Positions 44,122 through 54,668 of a stretch of DNA of 64,000 nucleotides are shown here, in pieces. The position numbers were made by a program, and so were the translations under genes. Origin of the DNA: Diphasiastrum complanatum (Eukaryota > Streptophyta > Lycopodiopsida > Lycopodiales > Lycopodiaceae). The first letter of the stretch is position 1. Every line of letters starts with the position of its first letter. Below the pieces are notes generated by a model that was not told the DNA's origin, ran no database searches, and saw nothing but the letters and a program-made list of their open reading frames with translations. Where the stretch lies: assembly GCA_029204225.1 (NCBI GenBank), contig CM055102.1, forward strand, positions 1,235,863-1,299,862. The letters are read 5' to 3'.

Positions 44122-45257
44122 TTGCTTGACACCGATTTCATTTATGAGATCGAGCATATTGAATGGATTTCACCGATTGTTATTGTTCCTAAGAAAAATG
44201 GGAAATTGCAAATCTGTGTGAATCTCAAAGCGTTGAACAAAGTGATGCGAAAGGATCACTTTTCGTTACCTTTTACTGAAAGCATTTTAGATCGCCTTGC
44301 TGGAGCAGAAGCTTATAATTTTTTTGGATGAATTTAGTGGTTACAACCAGGTTAAGATTGCACCTGCCGATCGCCACAAAACTGCATTTGCAACAGAATG
44401 GAACACCTATGCTTACAAAGTAATGCCGTTTGGACTCTATAATGCACCAAGTTCAAAGAGTAATACAATTTGCTTTTAAAGATTATCTGCAGAAATTCCT
44501 TGAAATTTACTTGGATGACCTAGGAGTCCATAGTACGGATACATGCCACCTGGATCGATTGGAAAAAGTATTTGAAAGATGTCGCAAATATCAGATTTCT
44601 CTAAATCCAGAAAAATGTCAGATATGGGTTTTCCACGGAGTTGTGCTTGGACATGTGATATCAAGACATGGTATTGCCACACATTATTCTAAGATCAAGG
44701 TTATTGTGGAATTGCCACCGCCAAAAACAGTTCGTGGAGTTTATGTGTTTATGGATCATGCGAATTACTATCGAATTTTTATTATCTTCTTTGTGGATTT
44801 AGCACAACCTATATACAAACTGACTATTGTTCCTATTTGGACAGTAGAGGCATTAGAAGCCTTTGAAAAGTTAAAAAAAGAATTAACTTCAACACCAATA
44901 CTGCGTCCTCCAGATTGGACAATAGAATTTCATGTTCATACAGATGTCTCAAAATATGCCATTGGATCAGATTGAGAGATTGTTAAACGAGCCTTTATCA
45001 CATGGTTCAAACCTTGAAAGTTTATGGAAGACCCTTTCCTACTTTTAAGTAAAATTAAAATGGGAAAGCAGGAAGTTTTGACGCAACCAGATGACTATAA
45101 AAATGATTATCCTATACGATTTGCAAGTAGACAGCTTACAGATCCGGAGAAGAATTATTCAACAACGGAATGTGAAGCGTTAGCCATGATTTTTTCTGTT
45201 CGAAAATTTCATCACTACCTCATGGAAACGCACTTTGCATTTTATACATATCACTAG
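44122..45257 (+). pseudogene. Gypsy G2 reverse transcriptase and RNase H
   Basis: DFIYEIEHIEWISPIVIVPKK, NLKALNKVMRKDHFSLPF, a frameshift near 44330, FSGYNQVKIAPADRHKTAFATEW, KVMPFGLYNAPS, a second frameshift near 44440, FLEIYLDDLGVHS (catalytic LDD), HGVVLGHVISRHGI, MDHANYYRIFI, then RNase H HTDVSKYAIG and, after a stop, IRFASRQLTDPEKNYSTTECEALAM. At least three frame breaks and several stops inactivate it. Confidence 0.85.
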
Positions 45258-45260
45258 CCG

Positions 45261-46718
45261 TTGCTTTACTTGGTAAACAAGACGTGTAATACTGGACGTA
45301 TTGCAAGATGGTTATTGTTATTGACTGAATTTGACTTTTGCATTGTGGTTCGAAAGAGAAAGCAACATTATCTAGCCGATCATATTTTGCAAATTGAATC
45401 CGCACCAGTTAACATTGAAGTGGATGATGAACTACCAGATGCTGCATTGTTCTATGTCAAAGCAGTACCTGAGTGGGCAGCGGATATTGTTAGGTACCTG
45501 ATGCTAGGACAACCAAATAACTTCTTGACAAAAGTACAAAAGAGACAATTGATTCATAAGGCTCAACCTTATGAATTGATTGCCGGACAATTGTATCGTC
45601 GTGGATCAGACAATATTTTACGTAGATGTGTTTTACCACATGAAATACTAGATTTAATCATGTTTTCACATAATGGCATGGGCGGAGGACACTTCTCTAC
45701 CGATATTATTGTTTGCAAACTTTTGCTATCAGGTTGTTGGTGGCCTACACTTCATAAGGACACAGGAAATTTTATTCAGACATGTGATGTTTGCCAGCGA
45801 GCACGATGGTCTACTCGACAAAACTATGAACCCTTGCATCTGGTTTTATCGCAAACATTGTTTGAAAAATGGGGACTGGATTATATTGGTCTTATTCATC
45901 TTGCCACGCAAGGATCTCAGGCCCGATACATTATCGTAGAAACGGATTATATGACCAAGTGGGTTGAAGCCAAAGCTGTCAAAGTTGTAGATGCAAAATC
46001 TATGGCCAAGTTTTTGTATGAAAATATTATAATCAGATTTGGATGTCCAATCAAGATTGTCAGTGACTAGGGTACACACTTTGTTAATCAAACAATAAAG
46101 TGTTTACTGGAAGATTTTTTTGTGATACACAAATTTAGCACTCCCTACTATCCCAGAGGAAATGGCCAAGCTAAATCTTCCAATAAGATTCTCTGCACCA
46201 TTATGACAAAGACAGTTGAAGCAAGTCGGTCTGATTGGGAACATAGACTGTATGCAGCGTTATGGGCATTCAGAACTACTTACAAAAATAGTACAAATCA
46301 AACACCTTTTCAACTGCTCTGTAGTCAAGATGTTGTCATGCCGATTGAATTTTTAATTCCATCCTTACGCATAGCAGCAACGGACCAGTTAAATGATGAT
46401 CAGTCTTTACAACTCCGTCACGAAGCATTGCACAAATTATGTGAAACCCGATTGATGGCAGCTCATGCCTTAGTAGCAGAGAAAGCTCACCGCAAGGCAT
46501 GGCACGATCGTCGATTGCACAAAAAAGATCTGAAAGCAGGAGATCTTGCATTGATGTACAAAACCAAGCTGATCAAGAAAAAGTTGATGTTTATCAGTGA
46601 AGGCCCGTATAAAGTGAAGGAAATCCTGAACTATGACGTAGTAATTCTTGAGCACTTGGATGGAAAACGATTTGATTTGAAAGCAGGAGATCTTGCATTG
46701 ATGTGCAAAACAAGCTAA
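45261..46718 (+). pseudogene. Gypsy G2 integrase, catalytic Glu replaced
   Basis: ARWLLLLTEFDF, LADHILQIES, LYRRGSDNILRRCV, zinc finger HNGMGGGHF...CDVCQRAR, catalytic D of WGLDYIGL and D of IVSD. A TAG (46068-46070) follows, where G1 has Arg. After it comes THFVNQTI and PRGNGQAKSSNK: the third catalytic residue, Glu in G1 (QAESSNK), is Lys here. The frame ends with the GPY module EGPYKVKEIL, which is duplicated in tandem. G2 integrase would be inactive even without the stop. Confidence 0.87.
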
Positions 46719-46820
46719 TCAAGGGAAGGTTGAAGTTTACCAGTGAAGGTCCATATAAAGTGAAAGAAATTATGAACTATGGCGCAGTAATTCTTGAGCA
46801 CTTGGAAGGAAAACATTTGA
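46527..46820 (+). repeat. 147-bp tandem duplication of the integrase GPY module
   Basis: The unit begins GATYTGAAAGCAGGAGATC at 46527 and again at 46674, period 147 bp (49 codons). The first copy is in frame (KAGDLALMYKTKLIKKK...EGPYKVKEILNYD); the second goes out of frame after KAGDLALMCKTS. The copies have diverged at a number of sites, so the duplication is not fresh. From 46821 to 47119 there is only non-coding, A/T-rich sequence. Confidence 0.85.
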
Positions 46821-47119
46821 TACTCCGGTGAATGACAACTGATTACGCAAGTTTTGGTAGCCTGCTTTGCCAGTTCAGCAAGCCTAATCTCAATGGTTTT
46901 TTGAAATTTAATTGTTTTTAGATTTTTTGTTTTCAGTATCTAAATTGTTGAGTTTTTTGGAAAAAGACAGTAAATTTTTTTTTAAAAAAAAAACAAAAAT
47001 TGAGAAAAGACTGATGAGCAAAAGTCAGAAAGACAACAGCATGGGCCAAAGGAAGCACAATAATTTTTGATGAAAAATGACTTAGAAAATTGCTGTTTTG
47101 GTCAGATGTGGCCTATACA

Positions 47120-47470
47120 GTACCAAAAACCTTCGTTGAACTCTCAGATTGTACATCCACTCTAGATTTATCTAATTTGGGTTGGGCGAAGGTTCATGAC
47201 TAGGAGAACTCCAGATTTTTGGGTCAGACGAAGGATCAGTGATATGCCATTTTGGAAACCTTCGCCAAACACCTTAACCTCATAATCAACCTTCGCCGAC
47301 CTGCTAGATGATCTTAAAATGTCAAAATTAGGTTGTCTATAGGTTCAGATTGTGAAAAAATACATTTATGACAGTACCTGGGCAAATGACCCTCCTAGGC
47401 GAAGGTTCATCCTTCACTAGCCCTGGAAAACGTTCGTCTGATAGGTTCAGATCAATAGAAACCTTTGTCG
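47120..47470. repeat. Second cluster of GGCGAAGGTTC motifs (G2)
   Basis: Between integrase and ORF-X: AACCTTCGTTG (about 47129), GGGCGAAGGTTC (about 47186), GACGAAGGATC (47228), AACCTTCGCCAA (about 47259), AACCTTCGCCGA (about 47289), GGCGAAGGTTC (about 47399) and weaker forms. This is the same position as the TGCGAGRGTTC cluster of G1. Confidence 0.78.
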
Positions 47471-47716
47471 AGATTTTTATAGCCTAATTTCACAGTACTG
47501 TACATGCTTGCAAAACTTGGTTCAAAACTGATCAGCCAAACTAGTATTTAGTGTAATGGACCCACCAAATTCACCTATAAGTTGGCTGAATTTGATTCAT
47601 TTCTCACTTGTGATAGCGAAACTCTTGTGAATTTTTCCCGCGACCAAAGCCTTCCAAACTTCCTGAATTGCTTTCTGATACACTTTCATGCATCTTACAT
47701 TTCCTTTTTGCTCATC

Positions 47717-49986
47717 ATGACTTCTACCGATACTTCCCAGTCTCCGTGCTATACTATCCATCGTGATGTTCCAACGGACATCATGATCTTTCCTAGCACA
47801 AGCATGGTCACTCAGTATATGACCCTTGCGGAGGCTCTGCTCACTGCAATGGGTATCTATGAGAGAGTCTTTTCCAGTAGAATCAATATGGATTTCATTA
47901 CTCTTGTCTTTAGTACGTGGAAGGAAGAGAAATCCAAATTTTATGACTTTTCAGAGAGCACCACACAAGGTGCACATCATTGAGGCCGCCCTTGCAGCCA
48001 TAGGTATAGCATCTAGTACACAGGCCTCACCCAATCAAAAGCAGGAAAAATAGGCCAACAAGCCATACATTGACATCACCAATGATTTGCACTAGACCAA
48101 TGACGGATACCTCCTTGAAGCCATCACTAAGTTGTCATACACAATGCTGCCCAACTACTGAATAACTTCTTGATGGTTGGCAACCTCAAGAAAACCGCAT
48201 CACATCACAGATCCTCCATAGGATAGTGGAATTTTGTGCCAAGTTGGCCAAAGTCCCTCTTGAATCATATAATTGGTTCAAGACTGTTTTTGGTGAGCTC
48301 AAACGAGCTATTAAGGCCAATACTAAGCAGCAGTTTGTTGTTGGCTCTTTATTGTCTCTTCTAGCCACTTCTCACCTAGAAAACAAAATTCATGGTTTCC
48401 ACCTAGATTCTATGTTTTCGGTCTACGAAGAAGCACCAGCCGAGTTGTCTCACCAAGCCTCGAGTTCCCATGGTCTTCGTCGTCCACGCAACGAGATTGT
48501 CATTCCTGACTCACCTTCCGCATCACAATGTCGCACTAGGCATACATCGTCAGCTACGCTTCCACCCCCTGCTATTGTTCGCACTGAGCTTCCCATTCCC
48601 CCTGCCTCTAATGCTTCCCTTGCCTCTACTTTCACACAAGGACAGTCTGTGACCATTGGGACTACCATTCTCATCACAGCTGCCCAGACTGCCACACCCC
48701 CGCACACCGAAGCCACTTCACCAAACACGCAGTTTTTCATGGATATGTTTGATGATTCCGACCTCCTTGGGGCCACCGAATTTTTTGAAATGCCCCAGAG
48801 CCCTACGCCCTTTGAACTCCAATCCCCTATAAGAGGATTCGAACAGATCCATGAAACTACTATTAGTGTTGAAGACATAAGCCAACAACCTCCCACTGAA
48901 GATAGCCTAGCCGCACTTCGGGTTGACCAAGCTGTGAAATCACCGAAGCAGTTCGATGCCACAGTGCTTGAGGGTTTCAAAGAAGAAGACATTTTTGAAG
49001 AAGAAGAAGTACTGGAACCTATTCCACGCCAACCAAAAATAGTATCATCAAGTCCTTCTACTACTAACACCTCCACGATAGTAGATTCTGGTGATGCTCT
49101 TGGTTTGGTCTCAAGCCTTGTGCAAGTGATCCAGTCTATGATCGATAAGAAGAAAGAAATGGAGCAGAGAATTTCAGATATGGGATCTGAAAACACTCTG
49201 ATCAGCCAGAAGATTGTCAAGCTGGATCGAGAGTTGAAAATTGCCAAACAACATGAAGACAAGTTTGAAGTTGAAAAGAAGTTGGCCCAGCAATAGACTG
49301 ATCGTCTGGAAGAATCAGCTCTCTGCAAAATGCCCTGACAACCACACAAGATTAGGTGGATAAGGCCATGTAGGATGCAAAATAATAGGTGCAACTGTTG
49401 AAGAGTTGTAGATGGCGGAACAAGATCACACACATCTTCAAGGTGAATTGGATGCGACCACCCTTGAGCGTGATGCTTATCTTCAAATGCAAATACCAGA
49501 TCATCCGGTCACACCGATAGAGATCGCATATTTGTTCAAGAAAGTAGAAAGATACAAAGTGGCCCTTCAGGGATTCCAAGGCCGCTTTGATAGATTCAAA
49601 GGAGTAGCTTCAAGCAAGTTGGCAAAGGCTAAAGAGACCATCACTGCCTATGAAAAAGCAGCTGCTCAGGTGTTGGAAATCGGACCACAAATCTAAGTGC
49701 CGGTCATGCCGCAATTCTTCCCTCCGTGCCAAGAAGATGTACAAATGGATACATGGTTAGATTCGAGCATGGACCAGGGGGGAGCTCCAGAACTTATAGA
49801 ACCACCACCAATTTTACCGGCAATGCAAGTGGGTCCATCCTCATCAAGAACCACATCTTTATTCAGAAGGCCCATCAGCATCGAGGACCAAATCCAGACC
49901 TTCTTAAAGCAACATCTGCATGAGTCCTCGCATGGTGGATGGGTTTTAAAATTTAAGACCTCCGAGATAGAGACCGGCAAAGAGTG
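47717..49986 (+). pseudogene. ORF-X of gypsy G2 (unknown post-pol protein)
   Basis: No family recognised. It starts at MTSTDTSQSPC (47717). Region 1 aligns with G1: HRDVPTD, LLTAMGIYERVFSSRINM, FSTWKEEKSKFYDF, then after a frameshift HKVHIIEAALAAIGIA, and YNWFKTVFGELKRAIKAN. Region 2 is Pro/Ser/Thr-rich (about 48450-48720). Region 3 (about 49100-49300) is a strong coiled-coil candidate rich in Lys, Glu and Leu (VQVIQSMIDKKKEMEQRIS). The longest open part is 48226-49296. A final open stretch (49697-49986) may be its tail. It lies on the pol strand, about 1 kb after integrase. Stops and frame shifts mark it as decayed. An antisense frame (49433-48450) is a shadow. Confidence 0.7.
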
Positions 49987-50040
49987 AGACAAAATACCTG
50001 TATTGGGAGAGCAGCCGACATGGAGAATTACAATTTTTGA

Positions 50041-50472
50041 GAAAACTCCGAAATCAATTAGGAGTTACGTCACCAGCCCTCGTCAGTTGCAGGTCGATCT
50101 CTATTAGGTGCCAATGCCGCGAAGAAATAAATGGAAAGATTTGGGATTGGCTATGGACAAAATCACTATCCATACGTCTAATTGGCCAATCATCCATTAG
50201 CCCTACAACTAGACAATTTCAATGGATTTCCACCGGGCTTTACAAGCGTATCAGAGAGAGTATGTCCACTCTCTAGATCCAACAGTGCGACAATCGGCAC
50301 TATTTGCGAAAGATCTAACTCTGTTGGCGTCAGTGGCAACCAGATGGGACGATTGCCTCTCTACTATGGCATTCGATCCAAATAAGCCGATGGTCTCAGA
50401 GAATATCAAAGATCAGTTGTTGGTTGTTCGTTTATACTTTCGTGCAAATTACCCCCAATTTAGTCTTGTATG
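50041..50472 (+). pseudogene. Unidentified coding remnant
   Basis: The plus-strand translation is coherent apart from three stops: RQLQVDLY, VPMPRRNKWKDLGLAMDK, then an uninterrupted stretch from MDFHRALQAYQREYV (50222) to YFRANYPQFSLV, ending in TGA at 50471-50473. The composition is protein-like, but I recognise no family. It could be the C-terminal part of ORF-X of G2 or an unrelated fragment. It abuts the CACTA sequence. Confidence 0.4.
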
Positions 50473-51150
50473 ATTGTAGGAATCTCATCATTTTCATTTG
50501 TACTTTCTTCTTCCATCATTTCGACATCATTTCGAGTTTGGATAAGTGGTTTAGGTTATTCCAAAACATCGCCAAAATTGGGTATTCGTCGTGTGTATCC
50601 AATTCAACAATATTTTTTTCCTTCAAACACGCGTCGTTTTCTTGCATTAAGTTGGATCACATACCACCATCTTGGTTCTATTCGATCTGGATGGAATATA
50701 ATCTGCCAAAGAATTAAAAAAAATTAAGTTAGTATTATAAGATTGATACATAAATAATTGGATTGCGAATATTAATGACATTGAAATTTTAGAGTCTCAC
50801 TTGTTCGCAATGTCTTGGGAATACTAAAGTGTCATGAGAGTCCATCGATATACATTTTGTTGAGTCGATTTGAAAAACTTTGAGTTATCATTTCTAATCG
50901 TGGTGTTGCTTCCACGATAGATGACCTTAAACCATTTTACGTCAAAAATAAATTATTTGTCGTTAGTCTCGTAATCGATTTCATAAATATGTTGCAATGT
51001 GCCGACATAGTCTAGGTCACCCAAAATGATATTAGGGTCTCTCGCACTAGAACGACTCTCTTGATGAAAGTTGGCCATTATTCCACAATCGTATGTACGT
51101 CGCTTGTTGTCAACTCTCTCAACATGGTAATGGTGTCCATATGCCCACAT
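50473..51150 (-). pseudogene. CACTA TNP2 C-terminal region with DUF4216-like domain
   Basis: The minus strand reads HVERVDNKRRTYDCGIMANFHQESRSSARD, PNIILGDLDYVGTLQHIYEIDY, the typical DUF4216 sequence of plant CACTA transposases, then KLFLTHKWFKVIYRG. The part 50473-50712 has PRWWYVIQLNARKRRVFE, similar in position to the C-terminal end of such proteins. It contains several stops. Confidence 0.75.
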
Positions 51151-51341
51151 GGCAGTGTATGATGTATACTAAAACACAAGAAAAAAACAAATGTGTGTAA
51201 TTAGAAATACTATTTATATATTGAGTAGTACCGAAACAAAACTTTACATAAACAATATTACACTAACCTTCCATCCACATTCGCGAACAAATTCCCATTC
51301 TAATTTGGTCACTTCTTTTCCGTTTTCGAATGCTTTTAGCA

Positions 51342-51994
51342 TCATATCAAAAACCCATTCACGAGAGCATTTTGAAGGTAAAGGCTCCAAAGGTTCGTCA
51401 TTCTCCACGCCCTTCTTCTTCTGCGATTGATATTTCTTCTTCGTTTCAATGTTATGTTTCTTTCCTTTTTGGCTTCTTCATACCTTGGAATCCACTTTTC
51501 CATTTGTCCACAATTATATAATATGAATGTGTCAATTTTCTCTTTTAATTGAGGTGAAAGTCTTTTTTGCACACCATTTCCTTGTGGTACTTCACCCTTA
51601 ACACGTTCATCTTCTTCTTTACACCACATTTTTGGACTCGTAGGATGCAATTGTGAGATTATTTCGGTGATATAAATCAAAGATTCCTGTACAAGCCTAC
51701 TTTCTGCAATGCTACCTTCTGGCCTTGCCTTTTGTCTCACAAAGCCCTTCAAAACTTTTATAAAGCGCTCAAGGTAGAACATCATCTCGTGTGCATAGGT
51801 CTCGCAATCGATACTTCTTCGACCAAATGCACTAGAAGATGAACTTGTATATCCAAAAAGGAAGTTGGAAAATCTCTTTCCAACAAACATACCATTTCAA
51901 TCATTTGGATTTTCATGGAATCCAATGCACTATTTTTTATTTCTTTTGAGGAAATCCACCTGCAAGATTGATAGTACATTAGCTTGTTTAACAC
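51342..51994 (-). pseudogene. CACTA TNP2 DUF4218-like domain
   Basis: From 51994: MIEMVCLLERDFPTSFLDIQVHLLVHLVEEV and a frameshift near 51790-51800, then FYLERFIKVLKGFVRQKARPEGSIAES, VQESLIYITE, and GEVPQGNGVQKRLSPQLKEKI. This is the DUF4218 block found after the TNP2 transposase core. It ends in an Arg/Lys-rich stretch. One frame break is evident, so it is inactive unless an intron explains it. Confidence 0.85.
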
Positions 51995-52039
51995 ATAAAA
52001 AAATTAAAATATCACATATTTGTACAAGTGCTTAAAAAA

Positions 52040-52743
52040 ATATACAAACCTAATCATCGATGACAAATTGTAAAGCGTATTTCGTACGTCATTGTTGAAG
52101 AGACCTCGAATAAAAAGTGGAAGTATGAATTGCAACATCTTATGCCAATCATGTGATTTCAATCCACTTAATTTACCATCATTGGTAAATGACTTGATAA
52201 AGAATGTGCATAGCCTGTTGGAGTTCTCATTTGTTTTATGACATGTTTAACATATGAGAGTTGCTCTTTTGTAGGAATCCACGGCACGCTAGGTAGAATC
52301 TCATCTCCACCTTCGGTGTATTGAATCCAATAGGGTCTTTTCACATCGGCCGCTTGTAGATCTTAACGAGCTGCGGAGTTGTCTTTTATGCCAATGATGT
52401 GGTTCCATAAGGATTCACCGACGTTTTTGAATATGTGCATAGGATCCAATAGATGGTTTATCAATAAATTCCTCCAATAGGGTAATTTATGAAAAATAGA
52501 CAACCGTTTCATACCATCAATGGATTCATTCTATGAAGAATTAACGTCGTGATGTTTAAGCCATTCACCATGCCATTCCGCTACTCCCATGCGTGGGGGT
52601 GGTGGTGTAGTTAGAGGATTATCTCCTCGCCTTCCAAAAAATCGCCTATTCAACCTTTGAAAAGGATGATCAAGTGGCAAGTATTTGCGATGATTTTCGT
52701 ACACCACTTTTTTTAACATATTTGTGCTATGTCGACCCTCCAA
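52040..52743 (-). pseudogene. CACTA TNP2 transposase core remnant
   Basis: The 52743-52531 part reads GRHSTNMLKKVVYENHRKYLPLDHPFQRLNRRFFG, typical for the TNP2 core (Transposase_21). Lower down, LNGLKSHDWHKMLQFILPLFIRGLFNN (about 52180-52090) is the conserved stretch leading to DUF4218. Between them the frame is broken by several stops. Catalytic acidic residues cannot be assigned. Confidence 0.78.
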
Positions 52744-53080
52744 AAGTGGTCCACAAATATAACATGCATTCTAACCCGATGTGGTTAAACCTGCATAGTT
52801 CATAAACCAAATTAAACATAAGCTTAGTTAAATATACTCAAACGTTAAACCCTAAAACGGATTAAACCTAAAACGTTAGATACCTGAATATTCGCTTAAA
52901 TCGAGGTAGTCATGCATCGTCCACATTAAAATTCCACAAAAAGAAAAGAAGATTAACTTAATGTAAATATGCTACAAAGTATAATAGTTGTGTTATGCGT
53001 TAAGTACCCGAATAAAGTTGTCACGCTACGATCACTCCATTTCTATGTTGCTTGAAGGTTTAGAATAAGAATTGACGTAG

Positions 53081-53830
53081 CTAGTCTCGAAATGGATGCT
53101 CCAGGATATAGAGGAGTGTTGCGTCCTTGCGCAATAGAATCTCATCTTCATTCATCTCAAATTGTTCGTGATATCCATTTTCATCAGAAGATGCATGCAT
53201 ATCATCATTCTCATTTGTTTCAAAGTAAGATTCAAACATGTTGTTCATTGCTTCATCATGTTGCACCTCATCATCATAATCATTAGAATCAAGTTGATTA
53301 TTCTCTTTTCCAATTGTGTTTGCCTCTTCAATTTGTTTTATTTTTTGTTTTCTCATGTCTATCAAAACTTGATGTTGATTGTAACTAAACACAGATGGAT
53401 CAACTCCATGGAATGGCATTCGATGTATTGGCTACACAAATGAAACAAATTTCATAAGTGACATATATAGATTGACGAAGATTATAATAAAAAACAATCA
53501 TATAAAATTAACAAACCTCAACGTCTTCCAAATTCGATGGTAAACCTTCTTCTTTTCGTCCAAACTTCCACAAATGATTTTCAACAATGCGTCTTTCATG
53601 CATCTTTTGTCCATCACACTTGAGGCATGTGCACCATATTTTATTTTGAAAATAATTTCTGTACGAGAAACAAAAATCAAGTACATGTCACTTTAGCACA
53701 ATTTTTTAGCTTATAATAACAAAGTTTTTATGAACAAGAACACATGCATGTTTATTACTTACCCTGTTAACTTGAATATTGTCTTCATCGCTAGACTAAT
53801 CTGAATGTGATTCATCTTGTTGTGATAAAC
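53081..53830 (-). pseudogene. CACTA TNP2 N-terminal exons, remnant
   Basis: Two open blocks, 53686-53498 (FKIKYGAHASSVMDKRCMKDALLKIICGSLD, a Cys/His-bearing region in the place of the TNP2 N-terminal zinc-binding region) and 53419-53081 (FHGVDPSVFSYNQHQ, then an Asp/Glu-rich stretch), with A/T-rich gaps that could be introns. The match to the family is by position and loose pattern. 53831-54008 holds nothing further that I can identify. Confidence 0.5.
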
Positions 53831-54013
53831 TGCATATATGCACAGGTACAAAACACAAATAACATAAAATTATTGTATGATTCTAATGTTTTAATTTTTA
53901 GATATACCTATTCTTATACATTGTCACTTACATGATTCTTATGCCAATCTTGGTGCAGGTTTGAGCTCTACATGCATATATCTCTCCTTTTGTTAACACA
54001 GGTATGAAAGTCC

Positions 54014-54668
54014 TGTGAAAAATACAGATCCTAAGTGGATCTAAACTCCAAGATCATTGGCTTGAATGCTTGCACTCCAAACTACATAAGTTAGGAATTG
54101 GCAACACATTCTATGCTACCTAGAATGCAAAGAACTTGATCAAAAAGCATTTATCACAAATGGAAACTTCCATAAACATCAAGTGCGGCCCAAAATAGCA
54201 TTATACAGTCCATAATACATCAGCCTACCACTTTTGGAAAGCACCTAAGATCATACACAATAGCTTGAAGACAATACACACAACAATGCTCTCAATGGAG
54301 GAAGAAACAATGACAATGATCTATTGATCTCAATGAAGCATACAAAAGGTTTCTCCAACCTGTTCTCCACGACTTCCCTACTATTTATGGATGAGGAAGA
54401 TGACTCTCTCTCCTCTCTCTAGAAGGTACTTGACCCTAGATATTCCCTATATAGGAAAAATAGCTAAAAATGGCTTATATGACCAAAATACATCAAAATG
54501 GTCTCATTTTGAAGGGTATGAAGTTTGACACTTCATCATACTGAAAAAATACAGTAAATAAAAACATTGTGGCCTGGTTCACACGTGCAAAACTCCAGAA
54601 CCAAAACTATTTACAATTTTAGCCAATTTAGGCCTCAAACTAGCTAGGAAATGTTGACAATTTTCACA
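54014..54668 (-). repeat. 3' LTR of copia H
   Basis: 655 bp; in element sense it starts TGTGAAAATTGTC and ends TGTATTTTTCACA. The polyprotein stop codon TGA lies in its first bases (54664-54666). Confidence 0.97.

Noticed and set aside
48450-49433. A 327-codon antisense frame
   Set aside because: It is opposite ORF-X; the sense strand shows homology with G1, the antisense frame does not.
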